Shown here piece after piece: positions 45,534-57,700 of a DNA stretch of 64,000 nucleotides. Both the position numbers and the translations under genes were made by a program. The stretch comes from Helianthus annuus (lineage: Eukaryota > Streptophyta > Magnoliopsida > Asterales > Asteraceae). Within the stretch, counting starts at the first letter, position 1, and every line of letters starts with the position of its first letter. Where the stretch lies: contig NC_035435.2 in NCBI RefSeq assembly GCF_002127325.2, positions 107,956,382 through 108,020,381 of the forward strand, written 5' to 3'. The notes beneath the pieces are model-generated. The model was not told the DNA's origin, did no database searches, and saw only the letters and a program-made list of their open reading frames with translations.

Positions 45534-48500
45534 TGTAACACCTCGAAATTTTGTGTCCAATAAATAAACGACACGTGTCACTTACGACAAAAGTATTGTA
45601 AACCCGGATCTGATTAAAGATGTGTGGTAGGATTTTTGAACATGTTGACATGTTAATTTATACCTCTGAACGACTTCATTATAAATCCCAAGACCCTAAC
45701 ATGATTAACAAACATCTAAAATACCTTAATCCGGTGATTACTAAAAATGATGAATGCCAAATTGCAAGAATGGATCCTATGAAAATAATGCACGTTAAAT
45801 CTTCATTCATGAATCCTATCATCCTTCAAATTCAATTATGTTACATGATGGGGTAGACAACTGGACAAGCATGGGTTAAAGGCATTTTACTGGTAATTCA
45901 TGGCCAGAAATCATTCATATCAAGTTGTCTGTTCAAATGCATGAAAGGTTATTTTTTTGCTCCTGGCAAGGGCTTACGGACCGTAAGGGTCCTGCCTTAC
46001 GGTCCGTAAGGTGCGAAAGGGTAAAACATTTTCTCTGTCAAAGGCTTACGGACCGCAAAGGCCTTGTCTTACGGTCCGTAAGGAACGCCCAGCGACAGAA
46101 AGTTGGCTGTTGGTTGTTATAACAGTTTAACCGACTTACCAAGATATTTTCAGCAACATGGGTGACCCCTAACCCTTCCTAGACACTAGGAAACACTTGT
46201 AAATGATCTGGATCACCCCATAGACTTAGTTGTCACCATCTTGGAGGATTTAGAACACTATAAAAGGGCCATGAGTTGCAACCTAGTTCTTCACACCTTC
46301 ATTTTGCTTTCTGATCATTTCTAAGGCTCAAGCATTCTCTCTAAGCTTCACTAGTCGTGCATAGGACTCTTGTAAGTATGCTCCACCCTTTCTTGGTCAA
46401 GTTTTGCTTAGATTTAGCTTAAAAGTCAATCCGTCGTAATTAACGATTGACTTAACGATAAATCACAAATGGTCCTGTGATTAATCGAAGTAAAGGTAGT
46501 TATATGTTGGTAATTATGTGGGCATTAAACCCCTAAAAGGGCACCCTCTGATTTTCACTCTAACTAGTCCGAATGTCGAGTCAAACTTGCTTAGAAAAAG
46601 TCAACAGAATGTTAACTTTTGATTTTATGCATAATCAGTAATGTAGATGGCGTGCAACCTATTTTAACACTCATACAACATGATAATAAGTATTATAAAT
46701 GGTCTAAGCTTGTTTGATCCGACCATTTGCTGTATTGACCCGGTTTGGAACTGAAAGTCGCAAAACTTTGACTTTTGCTTTGACTTCAGTTCTGACCCGT
46801 TATGGTATGATTTAGATATGCCTTAGGACTCTCTTAGGACCAGGTTACATGATGGTATAACCCTCTGTGACCGGTTCGTTGTTTGTCCGAGTCTTTCACA
46901 CATTTCCGTTAAAAGCTCAAAAGTTGACCATACCGCCCTTTTCACTTTAAAACAAGAATTTTGGACATGAGAAAGGACAATAACCTTAGTTACTGATATC
47001 TAAGCATGTCCCTAAAATTTCACGTCAATCCGAGGTCTAGAATAGGAGTTATGCTAAATAGCGCAATTACGTAAACTTTAGTAATTAAACGGCGCAATTA
47101 GCATAAAGCCTACCTAAACCCAAATTTCGACACCAAACCTTTTACACACTGATGTAAAATAATATTTTGAGATTTTTAAAGAATTTTAGTTATTTTTAAC
47201 CTGCTCATAACCTGTGGTTATGGCATCAATTCGGTAAAATACCGAATATACCCTTTTCGGACATAACTTGAGTTCTACATGGTATTTTGACCCGATTCCA
47301 GTTGCTACTGACTTTAAATAATAAATAAAGTCTTTTGAACTTTATAAACTGTACGGAGAACTCAGATTTCCTGTAGAACTCGGAAACCTCTTTTATAATC
47401 TTTAAAAAGACCGAAATACCCCTACGGGGCGTATATTGGGATTAAACTCGTTACGGGCATTATGGAAGGTATCCTACTGATACCACAACCTCTTTAGAGC
47501 ATATTAACTTAGGAAACCTGTGTAGGACTCTTACGGTTACCCGTTACGCCTTTTGCGCGCACGGTTCGGTTTATGTAACTAGTTTACATAAACTAGCCGA
47601 AACGGGTCAAACCCTTTTTACTTCAAAATCCAGAGTGTGGTTATTATACCCATATAAAACAGGTCTTCAAACTTGTTGGGTCCAAACCACATTCCATTCC
47701 TGGTTTTCGCCTTTCACGCGATTAAACCGTAATTATCCTTTGAAACTGACCGGTCTAAGCTAAGGCTAAATTAAAGACCCGTTAGGATTCTAATAGGTTG
47801 TTATAAACCTTCGTTCCAGAATAGGAGACCAGTAAAAGATACTTGCATTTGTTTATTGAGGTTATTACTTGCTCAGGTAAATATTTTTAACTTATTTTCC
47901 GTTATACGGGCTTGGGTTACGGTATTTAAAATACCGCTTGATCGGGCAATTGACCCCAACTCATTAGTAGTTGGGTATTATCAATGTGACCCGTTTAAAA
48001 ATTGGTTTTGTTGGCTTTACGCCTTTGGGAGCTTAATGACCATGTCCCAGATATCCCTGGCATCATTTTACGAAATGGCCACGACCTCGACACACGGGTG
48101 TAGGCGTACACCCGACAATATGTCTATATTTATAAAGGTATAACCGTTGGCTTTCCCGCCACGGCTTTATGCTTTGTGGCGTGTCTATTAACCTTAAACC
48201 CGGCACGACCCGGGCGACTGAACGCATAGTGAACATGTAATTCTTTTACAAGATTAAATTAATTAATTATCCCAAGTTATAAAGAGTTTGTGCCTTGTGC
48301 ATTCAAATCAATTTTTATTAAACATCTTACAAAAGTGCCGGTTGAATGTATTTACCAGTGTAAACTGACGTATTTTCCCAAAAAAGATTAAATGCAGGTT
48401 CTACACGTAATAGGCTGGCCACTCCTTAGCATCGTTAGAGTCTTGCAAGCTTGGGATGCCGTTATCTGTTGAACAATATTTCTATTTTTATTTTGATCCC

Positions 48501-48684
48501 CTGTGGATTTATTTCGACTATTCATGATACTTGGATATTACAAACGATGGTTGAAATATAATCTATCTTTAGGCTTCCGCTGTGCATTTAAATATTGTGT
48601 GGTTTGACTATATTGTTGCCAACTACGTCACGGTAATCCCCCACCGGGCCCACCGGTGAAACACGTGGAAATTGGGGTGTGACA
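45534..48684 (+). repeat. 3' LTR of element G (3151 bp)
   Basis: TGTAACACCTCG...GGGGTGTGACA, uninterrupted. A few differences from the 5' LTR per 200 bases (about 98% identity where compared). Contains TATAAAA at 46259-46265. Confidence 0.95.
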
Positions 48685-49818
48685 TAAACGGTGAATGATT
48701 TCTTCCTGCTCCAATGGGGAAAAACATGGCTGCTGCGTTACGTGCTGAGCCGGAGTCCTAGCAGGAGCTGGATACCCATGCGCTGCGTATCCTAATCCCC
48801 AAGGATCCCCATAAGGTCCTTCGGGATGGAGGGCGTTGTAATTGGCCGCTACCACGTATGGGTCGGCATCCGAATAATTATAGGTGTAGTGCGTGTGAGC
48901 TGGCTGCTCAAACGGGTTGTACGCTGTGGAACCGGCGTACGCAGGTATAGGGTTATCATACCCAAATGGTGGCGGAGGTGGTGCAGCTGGTGCAGAATTC
49001 ACCTCTACAGGGTGGCCCGAAGGTTCACCCATTTGTGGTTCTTCAGGCAATGGCGGAAAATGACTTGCACTCGAGTGGCGAGGGGTGCTAAAGTTAAATT
49101 CCCCTCCTCGAGTGGACATCCGCGCGCCTGATCTCCTACGCCTTGGCGGATCTGGAGGTGCTTGTTGAACTGGTGGCGGTGGAGGCGGTGGCGTAACTGC
49201 CATGAAACGCGAATCCTCAGAAGGATCCTGTTGCTGTTGCTGCTGCTGGTGAGGTGATGAGTGGTGAGAGGGTGTAAAGTACCACTCGCATTGGTTAAAC
49301 CTCGCCTGGTAACTGTCGGGACCTTGATAAGGCGTTCCATGAAAGGATGACCCATCAGAGATCTCGATAGGATGGTTGGGAGTACCTCTTGTAGGTTCGA
49401 TGGGATCCGTATCCTCGTCCATATCTACAGCATTATCTTCGGAGAAATGGTCTTCGGGTCCTAAAGGGTTATAACCTATTGGTTCTTGGACATAATCAGC
49501 CGGGTTGAACTGGCCTTGGAAGAAAGGAGTGGGATCGCCATAGGAACGGTGCGAAACAGATCGCTGGAGAGGTATGAAAGAAGGTTGAGGGTTACTGGGC
49601 TCGTTCTCCGAATTTGGTCCAAAAGAGTGACGGTATGAAGGTGTCGAATTGTGTGAGGTAGACCGTCTTGCGGGCTCAAAGAGGTTTCTTCTACGCCTCT
49701 GAGGTTCTTCACTCCTTGTGCTAGAAGGAGCTCGCATATGTGAAGGTCCGGCCTCGTGATCATTGTGAGTAGTGATCGGGCCTTTGCCTCTTCCTCCTCT
49801 TCTAATTGCTGGTGGCAT
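48685..49818 (-). pseudogene. ORF1 of element F, N-terminal ~378 codons (function unknown)
   Basis: An additional open frame between the primer-binding site and gag, absent from ordinary Tekay-type elements as I know them. The start ATG 49818 follows a CAG acceptor-like site by five bases. The protein begins MPPAIRRGGRGKGP (basic, Gly/Arg-rich), then a Ser/Arg-rich stretch, an acidic patch (NAVDMDEDTDPIEP), a poly-Gln run, PPPPPPP, RRRRSGARMSTRGG and a Tyr/Pro/Ala/Asn-rich segment. It looks mostly disordered; I find no known domain. There is no internal stop. The frame is interrupted at 48685 by element G (TSD TAAAC) and continues at 32324-32223; the two pieces keep the same frame (1236 bases, 412 codons including the stop). 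Confidence 0.75.
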
Positions 49819-49971
49819 ATTTCCTGCTTAACAAATTTTTAAATCACAATAAACAATAAAAGACAAAATAGAATGAAAATTCGAATTTGTCCTATGTTCT
49901 TGTCTAGACTCGAGTATGTGCAATTATGTCATTGAGATTAAACACATAAGGATAGTGTTTAATTCACTCAA

Positions 49972-49989
49972 CGTTGGCTATGATACCAA
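49972..49989 (-). other. Primer-binding site of element F
   Basis: TTGGTATCATAGCCAACG on the minus strand; element G has the unmutated TTGGTATCAGAGCCAACG. tRNA-Met type. Confidence 0.8.
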
Positions 49990-52299
49990 CCTGTCACACC
50001 CCGGTTTCCACGTGTTTCCACCGGTGGGCCCGGTGGGGGATTACCGTGACGTAGTTGGCAACAATATAGTCAAACCACACAATATTTAAATGCACAGCGG
50101 AAGCATAAAGATAGATTATATTTCAACTGTCGAATGTAATATCCAAGTATCACAAGTAGTTGAAAACAATCCACAGGGGATCAAAATAAAATAGGAATAA
50201 TGTTCAACAGATAATGGCATCCCATGCTTGCGAGACTCTAACGATGCTAAGGAGTAGCTAGCCTATTTCATACAGAACCTGCATTTAATCTTTTGGGGGA
50301 AAATACGTCAGTTTACACTGGTAAATACATTCAACCGACACTTTTGTAAAAGGTTTAATGAAATTGATTTGAATGCACAAGGCACAAACTCTTTATAACT
50401 TGGGATAATTTATAAATTAAATCTTGTAAAAGAAGTACATGTTCACTATGCGTTCAGTCGCCCGGGTCGTGCCGGGTTTAAGGTTAATAGATACGCCACA
50501 AAGCATAAAGCCGTGGCGGGAAAACCAACGGTTATACCTTTATAAATATAGACACATTGTCGGGTGTACGCCTACACCCGCGTGTCGAGGTCGTGGCCAT
50601 TTCGTAAAATGATGCCAACGATATCCGGGACATGGTCATTAAGCTCCCAAAGGCGTAAAGCCAACAAAACCAATTTTTAAACGGGTCACATTGATAATAC
50701 CCAACTACTAATGAGTTGGGGTCAATTACCCGACCAAGCGGTATTTTTATATACCGTAACCCAAGCCCGTGTAACGGAAAATAAGTTAAAAGTATTTACC
50801 TGAGCAAGTATTAAACCACAACAAGCAATGCAAGTATCTTTTACTGGTCTCCTATTCTGGAACGAAGGTTTATAATAACCTATTAGAATCCTAACGGGTC
50901 TTTAATTTAGCCTTAGCTTAGACCGGTCAGTTTCGAACGATAAATATGGTTTAATCGCGTGAAAGGCGAAAACCGGGAATGGAATGTGATTTGGACCCAA
51001 CAAGTTTGAAGACTTGTTTTATATGGGTATAATAACCACACTCTGGATTTTGAAGTAAAAACGATAAGGTTTGACCCGTTTCGGCTAGTTCATGTAAACT
51101 AGTTACATAAACCGAACCGTGCGCGCAAAAGGCGTAACGGGTAACCGTAAGTGTCCTACACAAGTTTCCTAAGTTAATATGCTCTAAATAGGTTGTGGTA
51201 TCAGAAGGATACCTTCCGTAATGCTCGTAATGAGTTTAATTTCTATATACGCCCCGTAGGGGTATTTTGGTCATTTTAAAGATTATAAAAGAGGTTTCCG
51301 AGTTCTACAGGAAATCTGAGTTTTCCGAACAGTTCATAAAGTCCAAAATCCTTTATTTATTATTTAAAATCAGTAGAAACTGGAATCGGGTCAAAATACC
51401 ATGTAGAACTCAAGTTATGTCCGAAAAGGGTATATTCGGTATTTACCGAATCGATGCCATAACCGCAGGTTATGAGCAGGTTAAAAATAATTAAAAATCT
51501 TTAAAAATCCCAAAATATTACTTTACATCAGTGTGTAAAAGGTTTGGTGTCGAAATTTGGGCTTAGATAGGCTTTACGCTAAATGCGCCGTTTAATTACT
51601 AAAGTTTCCGTAATTGCACTATTTAGCATAACTCCTATTCTAAACCTCGGACAGACGTGACATTTTAAGGACATGTTTAGAAAGCAGTAACTAAGGTTAT
51701 GGTCCTTTCACATGTCCAAAATTCTCGTTTTAAAGTTAAAAGGGCGTTATGGTCAACTTTTAAGCATTTAACGGAAATGTGCTAAAGACTCGGACAAACA
51801 ACGAACCGGTCACAGAGGGTTATACCATCATGTAACCTGGTCCTAAGAGAGTCCTAAGGCATATCTAAATCATACCATAACGGGCCAGAACTGAAGTCAA
51901 AGCAAAAGTCAAAGTTTTGCGACTTTCGGTTCCGAACCGGGTCAAAACAGTAAATGGTCGGATCAAACAAGCTTAGACCATTTATAATGTTTATTATCAT
52001 GTTGTATGAGTGTTAAAACAGGTTACACGCCATCTACATTACTGATTATGCATAAAATCGAAAGTTAGCATTCTGTTGACTTTTTCTAAGCAAGTTTGAC
52101 TCGACATTTGGACTAGTTAGAGTGGGAATCAGAGGGTGCCCTTTTAAGGGTTTAAAGCCCACATGATTACCAACATATAACTACCTTTATTTTGATTAAT
52201 CACTGGACCATTTGTGATTAACCGTTAAGTCAATAGTTAATTACGACGGATTGACTTTTAAGCTAAATCTAAGCATAAACTAAACCACAAAGGGTGGAG

Positions 52300-52312
52300 C
52301 ATACTTACAAGA
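52300..52312 (-). promoter_or_regulatory. Putative 5' splice site in the LTR leader of element F
   Basis: ACTCTT/GTAAGTATG on the minus strand, about 107 bases after the TATA box. The identical string is in element G (GT at 33169). The paired 3' splice site would be at 49824, just before ORF1. Splicing is inferred from sequence only. Confidence 0.45.
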
Positions 52313-52414
52313 GTCCTATGCGCGACCAGGGATGAGAAATGAAGGCACTTGAGCTCCAGAAATGATCAGAAGAGTTGTTTGAAGGTGTGAAGAACAATGG
52401 TGCACGAAATGGCC

Positions 52415-52421
52415 TTTTATA
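52415..52421 (-). promoter_or_regulatory. TATA box, 5' LTR of element F
   Basis: TATAAAA in the context CTATAAAAGG, conserved at the same place in all LTRs of families F and G even though the flanking U3 differs. Confidence 0.65.
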
Positions 52422-53331
52422 GTAAACTTCACACCTTAGATCATTGACAACTAAGGCTACAAGTGTTCTTGGATGATCACCAAGTGTCCCTGAGTGCTAG
52501 GGGACGTTTAGGGGGCGCCCATGCTCTCATAATTGCTTCATAAGTCGGTTAAAACAGCAAACAGTGCTCCTGTCCGACTTTTCTGCATCTGGGGGGCTGA
52601 CGCGGCCCGCGTTAAGGATCATGCAACCTTTACGCGGGTCGCTTGAATCCATACGTCAGAGCCCATATCTTTACTGACAATGCGGTCCGCGTAAGATCCT
52701 TTGATTCTTTAACGCGGCCCGCCTGAGACTTGTTTTTCAAGATTTTCAAATCTTTTTAATTATTGCACTTGGCCTTTGGGTTTCGAAGGGGTAACTTCGC
52801 GTTTTGGGCCTCGTTTATTTACGAATAAGGGCCTCGGAACTTTTACCCAACTTATTAACCCTTGGTTAATTTATTATTACCCGAAAAGTCACAACTTTTG
52901 ATGTTTGACGCTTTTAACCCCTCGCATACGATTTTGATCATAACTTCCTCGTTTTAAAACGGAACTTCGCGAAATTTATATCGCGCATTCTAGTGAGTAT
53001 AATTTATCATTACAAAGTCTCGGGTAAGCCCAAAGGTCACTCAGAGTATAACTTAAACATGTTGACACATTTAGCCCCTGTAGTTTGTAATTCCTCACTT
53101 TTTTCTATAATTCGTTCCGTACGATCCATGATTCATTCGTTTGAAGGTACGAGCATCGTTTAGGGTTACTGTACAGTATATTTATCCCTTGTTGACATTT
53201 TTAACCCTCGAATTTACATACTTTCAATGTTTGTCAACTTTAGTCCTTTATTTAGTATTTAACACCACGTGTAACCCTAAGACACGTTTCAATACATTAT
53301 TGGACGCAAAATTTCGAGGTGTTACAGATAT

Positions 53332-54668
53332 CGCCATGAATCTCCTGGATTTTGTGGCGGCATAGTATAACCTTGACATTCAACATTTGCAGCTTCAATA
53401 ATCCGCTTCTCACTTGGAATGAAGACACGTCGCATAGGACTTGAATATCCAACAAATATACTCTCAATGCACTTCAGACCAAACTTTCCAAAAGGCTTTA
53501 TAACAGTACAGGGTGACCCGAACGGTTCTAGATACTTCAGATTCGGTTTGCGGTTATTGATCATCTCAAAGCATGTTTTGTTGAACTTTTTGACAATGAG
53601 AACCCTGTTGAGCGTATAGCATGCGGCAGAAACAGCTTCAGCCCAAAAATTAATCGGTAACTTTGAATCTGCGAGCATCGTTCTAGCCGTCTCTATTAGT
53701 GTCTAGTTTTTGCGTTCTGCGACTCCATTCTGTTGCGGAGTGTACGGAGCACTAAACTCATGCAAAATACCTCTTTCATCACAAAATTCTTCCATCTTGC
53801 TGTTCTTGAACTCAGTACCATTATCACTTCGAATTCTTTTGATACGCCGTTGGTACAGATTCTCAATCTTCTTGAACAGCGCCATCAAACTGTCAAACGT
53901 TTCATCTTTCGTCTTCAAGAAAGAAACCAACGAAAATCCGGAATAATCATCAGTAACCACAAGACAATATTTATCTCCCGTAATACTCTTGACATTCACC
54001 GGACCAAACAAATCCATGTGAAGTCTCTCCAGGGGTCTTGAGACTGAATTGACTTGCTTTGTAGGGTGTGACTTTTTCTTCTGCTTGCCTTTAACACAGC
54101 TAATGCACTCCCCTTCCAGATGAAAACCTTTGACATGAACTCCTGTAACCAAATCATTGTGCACCAAATGATTCATTTTTCTAAGATGTATATGCCCCAT
54201 TTTCCGGTGCCATAATCTCGATTCTTTTTCAGTTGCTCTGGACACGAAACAATGAGCTTGACCCATGGTTGTAGTAGCTACGCTCATATCCAACACGTAC
54301 AGATCATTAACTCTCGGTGCCCTCGTGATAATCCATTCCCCAGGGATAACAAATCTTGGTTTCAAGATCAAACATTCTTTATCAGTGAAGTGAGTGGTAT
54401 ACATTCTGTCACAGATCTGCGAGATACTCAGCAGATTGTTTTCCAGCTCAGCAATGTAGTTAACTCTCTCAAACGACACAATCCCGTTGGATAACGTTCC
54501 TTCACCAATAATCCTTCCTCCTTGATTACCCGCAAAACCAACATATCCTCCATTGATATTCTTCACATCATACAACAATGCAGTCTTCCCCGTCATATGT
54601 CGAAACGCTCCACTGTCTATAATCCAGCGTGAAACTAATCTCGGAAGATCCTGCACATATAACAACAT
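53332..54668 (-). pseudogene. pol: Copia protease and integrase (element E)
   Basis: Same frame as the gag C-terminus but separated by 23 codons with three stops. The protease motif is WIIDSGAFRHMTG. The integrase zinc region is seen as LWHRKMGHIHLRKMN ... CISCVKGKQKKK; the core has HMDLFGPV, IRSDNGTEFKN and QQNGVAERKN (the D, D and E). A stop at 53703-53705 follows, then WAEAVSAACYTLNRV and the integrase C-terminus. The frame is cut at 53331 by element F and continues at 23337. Confidence 0.88.
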
Positions 54669-54737
54669 GATTCAAAACTTCAATAAGGATGCCGATTCAT
54701 GCTTCGCGATCAAGGAAGCTCCGGCAAATCAAACTGC

Positions 54738-57700
54738 TTAGTCAAACATGGTGTCCACCCAAGCCTCATCAGCCTTGGGTGTAACCTTAACAGTTTTAAC
54801 TCTCGCAACTTGAATTTTAAAGTTTTCAGCCTTAAGAGGTGGAAAAATCGCACCATAATCAATTTGAATTGACTCCTCAGAAGGTGAAATCTTTTTCTCA
54901 GTTTTCAGTTTCCACACTTGTTGAGATAATACAACCCTTTTGTTAAATTTGTCATTTTTAGTTACCACTTTCTTTACGGGTTCATTTTTCACCTTGGTGT
55001 TGTCATTTTTCACACTCTTTTTCTCAACAACCATTGGTGCTTTACCCTTCACCTCAACTTTCTTCTGTTTAATCTTCACAGTTTCAGTCTTAGGCTTCAC
55101 GTTGGTACACTTTCGTGCAATGTGACCAACTTGATTACATCTGAAGCATGTTCGAGTATCAACCACTCGACTTGTGCCTTCAGACTGAGCCTGTGAAGCT
55201 CTTTTCTCAAAGAACTCTTCATTTGATTTTGAAAAAATCTCTTTCTCTTCATCAGCAAGTGAGCTCGAACTGTTCACAAACTTTTTCTTTTCAACAAACC
55301 TTTTGTTTTGAACATCTCTTCTCTGATAATTCTTACCACCCTGATAACCACCCGACCAATTGTTTCGATTTTTGTTGTTATAAAAACACGGTGGAACAAC
55401 AGGTTTTTTGTAGTATGATTTATCTTTTTCAAAATTCATTTGTCTCTTTGTTCGACTCAGACTGTTCACTTCCAACAATTCAACTTCAACCAACTTGAAA
55501 ACATTTGTTAACTTTTTCACATTCACATTCTCAATTGGAAACTCTGAATCCGAAAACAACTTATCAGATCCCGACATCTTGTACATGACAAGAGTAGGTT
55601 CATCATTTAAGTTATTCTTGGACTTTTGTTTCGGAATGTATTTGTCCAAGAAACATCCATCTTCCTCAGTAGTGTCACTATCCGTTTTTAGCACATTTTC
55701 AACAACACTTTTTACAACATCATGTTGGACACTATCGTCATCAGAAGAAGTGAACGTGACATCAATGCTTTCCGGAAGTTTAACTTCACTTTCTTCTTCA
55801 ATTTCAACCAACCCCGATTGCTTTTTCGAATAGTTGTCCAGAATCGGTGGTGGAACCTGATGAAAACCCACCCCAGTTCCATCAGAATAAACATCTTCGC
55901 CAGCTTTGTTTTTCCCGATGGGTTTGGGAACAATATGTTGCAAAACAAAGCTGCGGAGCTGTAACTGTTAAGCTTCAACTGGATTCGCTCGTTTTCGATT
56001 ACAGCCTCTTGAACTTTAAGTTTCAGTTTAGCGATTTCATCCAGTTGTTGGTTGATTGATTCTTCTTTTACTCTAAGCACTGCTTTTAGTTGAATGTTTT
56101 CTTTATAAGTTTTACCATTTTGATCATCATTATCTTTCATTATGCTTTTGAGTTTTTCAAACTTCTCAGAAATCTGACGGTTTTCAAGAATTAACTTTTC
56201 ATTTTCTTGTTTAATTCTTTCATGATCAATTTTATCATTTTCAATTTGGTTAGTTAATTCTTTTATCCGTTCAGTTCAAGCTTTAACCCTTTTGTCATGA
56301 TCAAGAATTTGATTCTCAACGTTTCTGACTTTTGTTGTCAGATCATCAACTTTCTTTCCGTTGAGATACGTGACTGTATTACAAAATTTGCACTCTTTGA
56401 TGCAATTTTTGCAATCAACATTTCCATCAATTTGCTTACCTGACACATTTGTTGACAAGTTTGAACTGACCTGGCTTTTTGACTCAGACACGGAGTTAGA
56501 GTCTACCTCAAGTGCCTTAGCAGCTAGCACTTTGTCAGCCATTTTTCCCAGGTTTTCAGCAGTCAACTCCTGCGTTGTGTCAATAACCCAAGTATCAATT
56601 TTCTTTGACTTCTCTTTCTCTTCTTTCTCTTTCTTCTCTTTCTCTTCTTTCTCTTTCTCGTCTCCAGTTCCCCACCATTTATTCTGCCAATAATCATCCT
56701 CGTCTTTGAACTCCTTGATTATAGCTTCCAGATCAAGAGTTTTGTCATCGACCGCAATATTTCCATCTTGATCAAGATAACACTCTCTGTCCGGATCCCA
56801 TCTTCTCGCTCTCTTTGCTTCCAAATAGATACCAGATAATCTAATTATTCTGTTTTCAGCCAACATTTTTCTGTATTTATACTTCTCCTCTTCAGTTCGG
56901 TTATCTTTCCAAGGAATAGGTTCGTTTTTCGCCATGAACGCATAACCAATCGCATCTTCTTCTGGTAGAACCTCTTCACTCCAATCAAACCCTTCATCAT
57001 CGTAAATCACCGCAAGAGCTCTAGATTTCTCTCTGTTGTCTTCAACCTGCTTCAATCTAGGCGGCTCAGACTTATTCTGGTGATAAATTGCCTTCTTGTA
57101 GTAATCCTCTCTGAATGGGTTCTCCGACTCATCAGCATATGCGTTTCTGCATTCTCGCTTGAAGTGACCTTTCTGCTTACACTTGAAGCACGTCACCTTG
57201 GACTTGTCGAAACCCAACTTGGTAGATGGTCCACCAATTGACTTTCTGCTGGTAATTTCCATGAAACGCTGTGCTCGACGAACAGCACTGGTCATGCACC
57301 AACGAATGTCGATTAATTCCATTTCTTCAGGATCTATTTGATCATAGTCCTCTTTCGTTAGGTTGGTGTTGCCGATCTTCCCTGCTACTAACCCTTCATA
57401 CGATTCCAACACAGATGCTAGAAAAATCATCTGCTGTTTGGCTGACTTCTCATCAAAATTCTGAGCATTCTTTAGGTCTATTGCGATGTTGCATTGAAAA
57501 CGATTTTTTCCATCAGAATGACTTGCAGATGATGAAGATCCACTGTGATAACCACTGTGATTTCCACTTCTTTGACCACTTTGACTTTCTTTGCTAGTTG
57601 TGGACACACTCTCAGCAGAAAACGCAGTCTTGGGAGAAATTGCTTTTGGCATCATGCTTTTTGGATAATACAAATCCAAATTCTGCTGGTAGGATGAGTG

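Larger units (their letters stand above)
32330..48684 (+). mobile_element. Ty3/Gypsy chromovirus (element G), same family as F, inserted in ORF1 of F
   Basis: The ends are TATAACACCTCG (the first G mutated to A) and GGGGTGTGACA, flanked by TAAAC (32325-32329 and 48685-48689). It is on the plus strand, opposite to F. LTRs are 3150 bp (after removing element B) and 3151 bp. Contents: primer-binding site, ORF1 with a stop and a frameshift, motif array, gag fused to RT by a 1.6-kb deletion, RNase H, integrase, chromodomain-like end, polypurine tract. Confidence 0.94.
23343..53326 (-). mobile_element. Ty3/Gypsy chromovirus with extra ORF1 (element F), inserted in element E
   Basis: Two LTRs of ~3.33 kb (TGTCACACC...GGTGTTACA) flanked by GATAT (23338-23342 and 53327-53331). 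On the minus strand: LTR, primer-binding site, ORF1, spacer with 14-bp motif array, gag, pol with chromodomain-like end, polypurine tract, LTR. Element G sits inside ORF1. Without G the length is about 13.6 kb. Pol has several stops and two frameshifts; ORF1 is open except for the G insertion. Confidence 0.94.
49992..53326 (-). repeat. 5' LTR of element F (3335 bp)
   Basis: Promoter-bearing copy. It contains TATAAAA (52415-52421), a 5' splice-site match (GT at 52308-52307) and an inverted-repeat module (52599-52725). About 2.4 kb lies between the TATA box and the LTR end, an unusually long R-U5. Confidence 0.95.
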
